DNA of 12,500 nucleotides from Bolinopsis microptera (Eukaryota; Ctenophora; Tentaculata; Lobata; Bolinopsidae): positions 4,444,246-4,456,745 of the forward strand of contig NC_087081.1 in the NCBI RefSeq assembly GCF_026151205.1. The letters run 5' to 3'. Under the pieces are notes generated by a model. The model had not been told where the DNA came from. It worked only from the letters and a program-made list of their open reading frames with translations, and searched no databases. Below are positions 9,301 to 12,500 of this stretch, one piece after another. The translations under genes and the position numbers were made by a program. The stretch's first letter is position 1; each line of letters begins with the position of its first letter.

Positions 9301-11875
9301 TATGCAAATAATTGTTAAGATGCAGTAAAAAAAGTAACAAAGAAAACTGATGCCACTGAAAAATTAGCTGTCACTGAGAAAACTGACATCACCTTAAACG
9401 TAACTGAGCAAGTAGAAGCAGTTTCAGAGAAAATAGAGGTTGTTCCAGAGAAGACAGATAAAACGGTGAAGACGACAGTTACCCCAGGTAATCACAGTGC
9501 TGGCAAGTTGCCAGTTACCCCAGGTAATCACAGTGCTGGCAAGCGTGCCAGGTAATTCAAGAATTCAGCATTGTAGCTTCAAAGCTAGTTTAAACTAAAA
9601 CTGCCCCAGCCCATTTTTAATACTTCTCTTCGGTAACACGACATCTGTCCGACAGCAACATCTGTCAAAATAGTGACAGCACTATTTTCTTGTGTTTGAA
9701 GTGATATCTCAAATTTGGCAGATAGAAAATCGCTCAAACTTACACAGATTATTTGTTCCTATAACCACCATACTTTATGAGTTTATGGAAAGTTTCAAGA
9801 AAATCGTACGGTAGGATCCGACATAAACTATTGTCCAAACAACCTATTTTCTGAGTCGGAATCTTCTCTTCTTGTTGTAATAATATTAATGTTTTTAGAA
9901 AACCTGGAGAAGCAGTATAAGATAACTTTATACATGGCAGAGAAGAAGTCCACTTGGATAGACGCGTACTATGACTGCCAGTAAGCAATAATCAGCATTT
10001 TTAGTTTACAAGTAATTTCCAAATATTTTATGTGAAGGTGGATATTTAATAATTCTATTCAGAGACTCTGTTCTGAAGCTAACAATGAATCTAACAATTA
10101 GCTCGTGCAATATTTTGTAATACAAGTTGGTTAATGAGTTAATAGATAAGTTCATTACAGATCACTCAACATTAATTCTACATTTTCAGAGGAATGAGCA
10201 TGACACTTCCAACTGATCTGAACGAGGTGCTGAACACTTACCTGCAAAATTATCTGAGACAGCACCAGATAGAGACCTGGCTCAATGCTGAACAGTCTAA
10301 TGGTAGGTTAATAAAGACCTGGCTCAATGCTGGACAGTCTAATGGTAGGTTAATAGAGACCTGGCTCAATGCTGAACAGTCTAATGGTAGGTTAATACTT
10401 TAATAGAGACCTGGCTCAATGCTGAACAGTCTAATGGTAGGTTAATACTTTAATAGAGACCTGGCTCAATGCTGAACAGTCTAATGGTAGGTTAATAGAG
10501 ACCTGGCTCAATGCTGGACAGTCTAATGGTAGGTTAGTAGAGACCTGGCTCAATGCTGAACAGTCTAATGGTAGGTTAATAGAGACCTGGCTCAATGCTG
10601 AACAGTCTAATGGTAGGTTAATAGAGACCTGGCTCAATGCTGAACAGTCTAATGGTAGGTTAATAGAGACCTGGCTCAATGCTGAACAGTCTAATGGTAG
10701 GTTAATAGAGACCTGGCTCAATGCTGAACAGTCTAATGGTAGGTTAATAGAGACCTGGCTCAATGCTGGACAGTCTAATGGTAGGTTAATAGAGATATGG
10801 CTCAATGCTGAACAGTCTAATGGTAGGTTAATAGAGACCTGGCTCAATGCTGAACAGTCTAATGGTAGGTTAATAGAGACCTGGCTCAATGCTGAACAGT
10901 CTAATGGTAGGTTAATACTTTAATAGAGACCTGGCTCAATGCTGAACAGTCTAATGGTAGGTTAATAGAGACCTGGCTCAATGCTGAACAGTCTAATGGT
11001 AGGTTAATAGAGACCTGGCTCAATGCTGAACAGTCTAATGGTAGGTTTAATTCTTTTTTCTTCGCAGGCATGGGATTCAGTCAAGGTTTAATCCAGATTC
11101 ATTCACTCAGAATAAAGTCTATCAATAAATCATTTAGTCTAATGGCAAGAGTCCTTCATGGTAGCAATCAAGTTTTAGTTTCTTTTTCCCTTGACCAAAA
11201 ACTGTTATAAAAAGTTAAATGACCACAGCCGCAAAAGGCTGGCCTCAAAAGTTCGAGCTTATAGTGTATAAATACTATTTAAGTAATACTATAAAAGTAA
11301 TTTCTATCGCAATTTCAAGGTTATTTTAGTGGGCGTAGTGTAGTTCACTACTTTTTAACTCAAGGTTTTAACTCTAGTTTCGTCTTCACAGGGTTTGCAT
11401 ACTGGTTTACTGGTAACCCTATGGACTACTACAACTGGGCTGCTTACAGTGATCCCCAGTACAACTATGGGAGAGCCTACGTGACCCTTAGCTACGATGG
11501 TAATATCTCGTTTTCGTTAGAATTGTGTTCTGATATACAAATTGTTCAAATTAGTCAATGATGTAAGTATTGGCGTAACGTTTTTTCTAGTACCGTAGTT
11601 AAATTGTTCCACATTGTCCCCCCCCCCCCCCCCCCCCCCCAGTGGCGCCCTCTCCCCTTGTTGGCGCCACTCCCTAAAATTGGCGCCCCCTTAAGATGGC
11701 GGTGGGGCCCTTCGTTACGCCACTGGATGAAACAGTGGATACCGTCGAGAGACGTTCTCTTCACGTTTGTTCTTCCCAGGCATGTGGTACACAAAGAGCG
11801 AGTATGAGACAAGTCAGTACTACTGTATCAAGATGGAGGAAGTGTCTCCTAAGGCTCTCAAGTTAGGTTATAGAG
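3283..11875 (+). CDS. Multi-exon gene: Tg type-1 / two six-Cys / C-type lectin-like extracellular protein (partial)
   Basis: Eleven exons join in frame: 3283-3366, 3584-3715, 6833-6985, 7158-7286, 8508-8652, 9020-9195, 9326-9487, 9899-9980, 10190-10302, 11392-11499, 11780-11875 (1380 nt, 460 codons). Every intron is GT-AG, and nearly all junctions are phase 1, the usual phase of shuffled extracellular modules. Domain order: Thr-rich linker, thyroglobulin type-1, two CxxCxC domains, Thr/Glu/Lys linker, C-type lectin-like. The protein is probably secreted or on the cell surface; Tg-1 modules often bind or inhibit proteases and lectin-like modules bind ligands, but the function here is inferred. 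The 5' exon with a signal peptide is not seen: the exon at 3283 needs a donor further upstream. The last exon may splice on, or read through to a TAA at 11905-11907. Exact junctions are hand-called; the domain content is the firm part. Confidence 0.85.
3584..3715 (+). CDS. Exon: N-terminal half of thyroglobulin type-1 domain
   Basis: After an acceptor at 3582-3583 (TTATCCCAG) the frame gives the first Tg-1 cysteine (EEGLCF), a basic helix-like stretch (QIRKQYSG), then YIPTCSQDGSFTALQC, which matches the Tg-1 hallmark (P-x-C-x2-D-G-x-F/Y-x3-Q-C). It ends in phase 1 at a strong donor, G|GTATGT. Cysteines 1-3 of the six are here; 4-6 are in the exon 3.1 kb downstream. The polypyrimidine tract is weak, so the acceptor could be the AG at 3551-3552 instead. 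Confidence 0.85.
3740..3772. repeat. Two adjacent perfect palindromes
   Basis: TAACCATGGTTA occurs at 3740-3751 and 3759-3770; the second extends to the 16-bp palindrome TGTAACCATGGTTACA (3757-3772). They lie 24 bp inside the large intron. Confidence 0.75.
3773..4059. other. Intronic stretch between exon 2 and the nested gene
   Basis: AT-rich and non-coding on both strands as far as I can see. It must contain the 3' end of the nested minus-strand transcript; no canonical AATAAA on the minus strand was found. Confidence 0.5.
4060..4197. repeat. Three-copy tandem repeat of the nested gene's 3' coding end
   Basis: A unit of about 38 bp, AACAGAATACAGCGCTCACT plus GCAAACAAGTTCCAC, occurs at about 4061-4097, 4108-4143 and 4159-4194. 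On the minus strand the rightmost copy encodes the last 12 residues and stop of the nested gene; the other two lie past the stop. Confidence 0.9.
4156..4508 (-). CDS. Nested gene exon 2: rest of domain 1, domains 2 and 3, stop
   Basis: It is entered at 4508 in phase 1, matching exon 1, and is open for 353 nt to TAG at 4158-4156. It supplies the last two cysteines of domain 1 and all of domains 2 and 3. The C-terminus (VELVCSERCILF) and stop lie in the first unit of a three-copy tandem repeat that continues into the 3' flank. Domain 3 has a CxxxCxC core, one residue longer than the others. Confidence 0.85.
4156..5674 (-). CDS. Nested gene: secreted protein with three six-cysteine CxxCxC domains
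   Basis: Two minus-strand exons, 5674-5527 and 4508-4156, join in phase 1 (donor G|GTGAGT, acceptor AACAG|GT) to give 166 residues, ATG to TAG. Residues 1-18 look like a signal peptide (MFRVLLFTLTCLELTSAQ). Three modules follow, each with six cysteines: C24, 41, 44, 46, 54, 60; C61, 82, 85, 87, 99, 108; C112, 141, 145, 147, 159, 163. The cores are CETCTC, CERCSC and CNKFCEC. This is the same plan as the two CxxCxC exons of the surrounding plus-strand gene, and the lead-in RVYYLYDTFYDGC resembles that of the exon at 7158. The whole gene lies in the host's 3716-6832 intron. It is probably a secreted disulphide-rich protein; function unknown. VWC-like versus antistasin-like is undecided. Confidence 0.85.
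4699..5336. mobile_element. Possible non-autonomous element inside the nested gene's intron
   Basis: A block of different texture, bounded by TA-rich runs (TATATATATACTAG at the left, TAGTATAGATATATATATAT at the right), has short matching ends ATACTA/TAGTAT and a hairpin-like CCCCGTTGCCGGGG near the right end. No transposase frame. Copy-number evidence is lacking. Confidence 0.35.
5403..5450. repeat. Short direct repeat TTAATTAACGGCAGCTAA
   Basis: The 18-bp word occurs twice about 35 bp apart, with extra TTAATTAA words between, inside the nested gene's intron next to exon 1. Confidence 0.7.
5527..5674 (-). CDS. Nested gene exon 1: signal peptide and start of first six-Cys domain
   Basis: The ATG at 5674-5672 opens an 18-residue hydrophobic leader followed by QVLLPEC and YDGCETCTCRADG. 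The donor G|GTGAGT at 5526-5521 matches the consensus exactly. Reading through instead would add about 25 unrelated residues. Confidence 0.85.
5675..5940 (-). promoter_or_regulatory. Likely 5' region of the nested gene
   Basis: The stretch directly upstream of the minus-strand ATG holds two TATATA words (within 5757-5776) 80-105 bp before the start codon, a plausible TATA region. It is inferred from position only. A GC-rich CCGGGAGGGGGCT word at 5928-5940 is shared with 3005-3017. Confidence 0.3.
6005..6178 (+). repeat. Poly-G minisatellite (AAAAACAGAAAGAG + G-run)
   Basis: Six units of AAAAACAGAAAGA followed by G-runs of about 6 to 20. The plus strand is strongly G-quadruplex-prone. It lies within the large intron, upstream of the nested gene's start. 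Run lengths may be unreliable. Confidence 0.9.
6180..6695. other. Intronic stretch, nothing recognised
   Basis: Between the poly-G array and the acceptor repeats I see no domain-bearing exon on either strand and no clear repeat. Confidence 0.5.
6696..6843 (+). repeat. 46-47 bp tandem repeat across a 3' splice site
   Basis: GACAACAGAC preceded by TTGTTACCA(G/TG) starts at 6740, 6787 and 6833. The third is the true junction (AG at 6831-6832, CWCV exon). A decayed copy begins near 6696. The first copy keeps the AG but its frame soon stops; the second has ATGG in place of AGG. Confidence 0.85.
6833..6985 (+). CDS. Exon: C-terminal half of thyroglobulin type-1 domain
   Basis: Joined to the exon ending 3715, the split Gly codon leads into QQTCWCVKEEGE, the CWCV signature of Tg-1 domains, and then the sixth cysteine (TTEQC). 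All six conserved cysteines are therefore present and the domain looks intact. About 20 residues of tail follow (YRGAMLEDNNEIEGSFVF). I place the donor at T|GTAAAG (6986), phase 1, matching the next exon; a weaker in-phase alternative, C|GTACTC at 7000, would add five residues including a cysteine. Without splicing the frame stops at 7033. Confidence 0.85.
7158..7286 (+). CDS. Exon: six-cysteine CxxCxC domain 1 (VWC/antistasin-like)
   Basis: A symmetric phase 1-1 exon of 43 codons encodes a whole module: Cys, RVYDLGEQFREGCNVCTC, then two further cysteines (KINC and TTEC). The pattern C-x(n)-C-x2-C-x-C-x(n)-C-x(n)-C, with the 'Y..G..F..GC..C.C' lead-in, resembles von Willebrand factor C and antistasin-type modules; I cannot decide which family from six cysteines alone. 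The acceptor is CTCCAG at 7157; the donor G|GTAAGA is also the first base pairs of a 33-bp tandem array. Reading past the donor meets TAG within five codons. Confidence 0.85.
7287..8315 (+). repeat. 33-bp minisatellite starting exactly at a 5' splice site
   Basis: About 31 head-to-tail copies of a 33-bp unit beginning GTAAGAAGTGTTAGTAACAG. The first base of the array is the first base of the intron, so nearly every unit repeats the GTAAGA donor word. Each unit contains ACAGTG-TCAGTAA-CACTGT, a 6-bp inverted repeat. Because 33 is a multiple of 3, long meaningless frames run through on both strands. Variant units recur 363 bp (11 units) apart. Confidence 0.97.
8316..8507. other. Rest of intron before six-Cys domain 2
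   Basis: AT-rich with an A9 run near 8448 and a good pyrimidine tract at the end; nothing else seen. Confidence 0.5.
8508..8652 (+). CDS. Exon: six-cysteine CxxCxC domain 2 (VWC/antistasin-like)
   Basis: A clean acceptor (TTTGTATTTCAG) opens a second module of the same type: EIFCEYWDKFDFTCSSCTC, then cysteines in SFTC and DRHC. Six cysteines with the same spacing plan as the preceding exon suggest tandem duplication of the module. The exon ends in phase 2 at ATATG|GTGGGT; that phase is required by the next exon, where the split codon becomes Trp. GTAGAA at 8656, phase 0, would not fit. Confidence 0.82.
8829..9019 (+). repeat. 26-bp tandem array ending at a 3' splice site
   Basis: Seven copies of a 26-bp unit (CATGATTGTTGACCACTTTG + TCTCCA; the second has a 3-bp insertion). 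The last copy ends CCACAGG instead of CCACATG and is the acceptor used for the exon at 9020. Confidence 0.95.
9020..9195 (+). CDS. Exon: Thr/Glu-rich linker with short internal repeat
   Basis: Entered in phase 2 at CTCCACAG|G, which is the last copy of a 26-bp tandem array. It reads FAYTQSNELSTETPQ, an acidic stretch, then a repeated TETITM motif (two copies and a partial third) and LPIT. Probably an extended extracellular spacer, possibly O-glycosylated. It leaves in phase 1 at ACAG|GTATTA. No domain recognised. Confidence 0.72.
9326..9487 (+). CDS. Exon: Lys/Glu/Thr-rich linker
   Basis: After TTAAGATGCAG the phase-1 frame is open for 53 codons and rich in Lys, Thr, Glu and Val, with loose repeats of the type TEK-T (DATEKLAVTEKTDITLNVTEQ and VPEKTDKTVKTT); one N-glycosylation sequon NVT is visible. 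It is a low-complexity spacer before the lectin-like domain. It ends at CCCCAG|GTAATC. That junction is duplicated 36 bp downstream; using the second donor would insert 12 in-frame residues. Confidence 0.7.
9473..9555 (+). repeat. 36-bp duplication of an exon-intron junction
   Basis: CAGTTACCCCAGGTAATCAC and the following AGTGCTGGCAAG occur twice, 36 bp apart (donor G at 9487 and 9523). A third donor-like CCAG|GTAATT follows at 9550. Confidence 0.9.
9556..9898. other. Intron stretch with a 9-bp hairpin
   Basis: AAAATAGTG (9667-9675), loop ACAG, CACTATTTT (9680-9688) is a perfect 9-bp stem. Otherwise nothing recognised before the pyrimidine tract at 9891. Confidence 0.6.
9899..9980 (+). CDS. 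Exon: start of the C-type lectin-like domain
   Basis: A pyrimidine-rich acceptor (ATGTTTTTAG) leads in phase 1 to a short hydrophobic strand (KITLYMAEKKSTW) and WIDAYYDC, the first conserved half-cystine and alpha-1 helix region of C-type lectin-like domains. It ends in phase 2 at CA|GTAAGC, rejoining at 10190 to give a Gln codon then GMSM. Confidence 0.82.
10190..10302 (+). CDS. Exon: C-type lectin-like domain, middle
   Basis: It encodes GMSMTLPTDLNEVLNTYL, matching the 'C...G..L......E...L' helix region of the fold, then QHQIETWLNAEQSN before donor G|GTAGGT at 10303. Joined to the next exon it gives TWLNAEQSNGFAYWFTGNP, which follows the usual W-x-G-x4-6-E/G-x-W-x-W-x-x-G-x-P pattern without extra residues, so the first of the many tandem donors is the one that makes a normal domain. 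The final 32 bp of this exon are the first unit of the 42-bp array. Confidence 0.85.
10271..11050 (+). repeat. 42-bp minisatellite built from an exon end plus its 5' splice site
   Basis: Eighteen copies. Each unit is the last 32 bp of the lectin exon (AGACCTGGCTCAATGCTGAA...AATG) plus the first 10 bp of the intron (GTAGGTTAAT). Three units carry an extra 8-bp CTTTAATA. Point variants include GGACAG for GAACAG and ATATGG for ACCTGG. The first unit is genuine exon; the rest are intronic. Confidence 0.97.
11051..11391. other. Rest of the lectin intron, nothing firm
   Basis: It holds one good acceptor-like TTTTTTCTTCGCAG (11065-11068 end) but no supported exon; AT-rich, then the true acceptor at 11391. 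Confidence 0.5.
11392..11499 (+). CDS. Exon: C-type lectin-like domain core
   Basis: After CTTCACAG the exon encodes GFAYWFTGNPMDYYNWAAY, the central 'W.W..G.P..Y.NW' core of the fold, and then RAYVTLSYDG, equivalent to the 'C-V-x-L' strand. A Tyr or Ala stands where the second conserved cysteine would be. Neither an EPN nor a QPD sugar-specificity motif is present. Symmetric phase 1-1, 36 codons, donor G|GTAATA. Confidence 0.87.
11568..11725. mobile_element. Small hAT-like MITE
   Basis: The right end, read inward, is CAGTGGCGTAACG; the left end is TATTGGCGTAACG, so 11 of 13 bases match as terminal inverted repeats. The flanks GATGTAAG and GATGAAAC (11560-11567, 11726-11733) agree at 6 of 8, as expected for an aged 8-bp hAT target duplication. 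The interior has a C20 run and several GGCGCC words. It is 158 bp with no coding capacity, inside the last mapped intron. Confidence 0.6.
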
Positions 11876-11907
11876 GTATTGTTTGGTCAAGTATGCCAAA
11901 TTTGTAA
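11780..11907 (+). CDS. Exon: end of the C-type lectin-like domain; possible last exon
   Basis: The acceptor CTTCCCAG precedes MWYTKSEYETSQYYCIKM, the terminal 'W.......Y.C' strand of the lectin-like fold, with only the last half-cystine kept: the third conserved cysteine, expected between Trp and Tyr-Tyr-Cys, is absent, as is the WND calcium motif. Two ends are possible: a donor at 11876 (G|GTATTG, phase 1, exon ending 11875), or read-through for ten more codons to TAA at 11905-11907. The feature end given is the read-through version. Confidence 0.75.
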
Positions 11908-12157
11908 GATTCTTTTATCTAAACTAAATTGTACAAGCGTCCAATGTAGCGTATTATACTTACCATTCAAATAATTAATCGAAATAACTTTTTTTTTCGC
12001 AAACTTTATAAATCAGAATTTAAAATCATCAAGTATACAATAGTATCTGACAGTGACAAAAGCTTTCCCTAAAAAATATAATCAAAACAAACAAATTTAC
12101 AAATAGTTTCTGCCTTTTCAACAACATTGCAACTTAATCCATCAAAAGTCCCAAATT
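11908..12157. other. Gap between the converging genes
   Basis: AT-rich. If both outermost exons read through, it holds both 3' ends; I see no AATAAA on either strand. On the minus strand TTATATTTTTTAG (about 12070) is a good acceptor-like site followed by a short open frame, so a further exon is possible. Confidence 0.4.
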
Positions 12158-12308
12158 CTATCCGCCCTTTGGGTTGTGAGTTCTGGTATAGTAACTGGTG
12201 CTCGAGAACTCACACTTAGAAACATCACAGTAGGACCATCTCTTCCAGAAGTAGGTGGTGAAGCACCAGGGACGATTATCATCACCAGGGGAGGGGTTTC
12301 TACAGAAT
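12158..12308 (-). CDS. Kringle domain exon (C-terminal half) of a converging gene
   Basis: On the minus strand an acceptor ATTGTTTTCAG (ending 12309) is followed by CRNPSPGDDNRPWCFT, then W-KRWSYCDVSKC. This is the hallmark second half of a kringle: CRNP, RPWC and the YCDV...C end, with lysine-binding-type acidic residues (DD) nearby. A perfect donor T|GTGAGT at 12213-12208 would end the exon at 12214 in phase 1, splitting the last Cys codon; otherwise the frame reads on for 17 residues to TAG at 12160-12158. The first half of the kringle must lie beyond the right edge. Kringles occur in secreted proteases and receptors; which one this is cannot be told. Confidence 0.83.
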
Positions 12309-12351
12309 CTGAAAACAATTTTGACATCAAAAATTAATAGTTCTATATACA

Positions 12352-12469
12352 TTACTCGGTAATATTATAGCGGGTTAATTTATGACTGGGAAAATTAATG
12401 ACCTGGAAAAATATGGCGGACTTTCCAAAAACCCGCAAAAATTATCCCGGTCATAATATTCCCGAGTAA
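12352..12469. mobile_element. Short terminal-inverted-repeat element
   Basis: TTACTCGG (12352-12359) and CCGAGTAA (12462-12469) are exact inverted ends, and similarity continues inward (TAATATTATAGC-GGGT against GAATATTATGACCGGG). 118 bp, AT-rich, no coding frame; no clear target-site duplication. It would lie in an intron of the kringle gene. Confidence 0.55.
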
Positions 12470-12500
12470 GGTAGTTTAAACGTTTAAAGAATTTTTCATA

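Noticed and set aside
10431-10889. Minus-strand 152-codon repetitive frame
   Set aside because: Shadow of the 42-bp array, whose sequence is explained by the plus-strand exon end and donor.
7287-11050. Possible CRISPR arrays
   Set aside because: The repeats are head to tail with no unique spacers, in a eukaryotic gene.
11069-11087. Possible 18-nt phase 1-1 micro-exon (GMGFSQ) after TTTTTTCTTCGCAG
   Set aside because: The lectin-like domain aligns better when 10302 joins 11392 directly; the extra residues would lengthen a loop and the donor GTTTAA is weak.
12142-12352. Overlapping alternative frames at the kringle exon, including an open plus-strand frame
   Set aside because: Only the minus frame with CRNP, RPWC and YCDV shows domain-level conservation; the others lack any signature.

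Overview
The window is genomic DNA of an animal (metazoan), not a prokaryote or virus. The genes are split by GT-AG introns, and reading frame is kept across the junctions. The proteins are built from extracellular modules typical of animals: a thyroglobulin type-1 domain, six-cysteine CxxCxC (VWC/antistasin-like) domains, a C-type lectin-like domain and a kringle. The DNA is AT-rich, with small mobile-element remnants and many minisatellites. I read it as an invertebrate (cnidarian, sponge, placozoan or tunicate are all possible) but cannot name the phylum from the sequence.

Layout. Positions 1-3000 hold no gene I can support. They carry a purine-rich tandem repeat, diverged copies of a composite repeat (about 145-590 and 1070-1450), and two related blocks of a minisatellite of about 58 bp (590-815 and 2505-2850). 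From 3283 to 11875 lies a plus-strand gene of at least eleven exons, whose joined exons give 460 codons. In order it encodes a Thr-rich linker, one complete thyroglobulin type-1 domain, two six-cysteine CxxCxC domains, a Thr/Glu/Lys-rich linker and a C-type lectin-like domain. Its first exon is not seen, and the 3' end is either a read-through stop at 11907 or lies beyond the last exon. The 3.1-kb second intron contains a complete minus-strand gene (4156-5674, two exons, 166 residues): a secreted protein with a signal peptide and three six-cysteine domains of the same pattern as two domains of the host gene. At 12158-12308, on the minus strand, is an exon for the second half of a kringle, part of another gene converging on the first.

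The most striking signal is that tandem repeats in the host gene repeatedly sit on splice junctions. At least three 3' splice sites (exons starting 3283, 6833, 9020) and three 5' splice sites (exons ending 7286, 9487, 10302) lie at the edge of, or inside, a tandem array that copies the junction itself. The 3' coding end of the nested gene is triplicated in the same way. Two donor arrays would lengthen the protein in frame if a downstream copy were used (units of 14 and 12 residues). In the lectin exon the proximal donor gives the best domain, so the extra donors are probably either silent or a source of variant isoforms.

No RNA genes, CRISPR array or virus-derived genes were recognised. Exon boundaries come from splice consensus, frame and domain continuity only; no transcript evidence was available.
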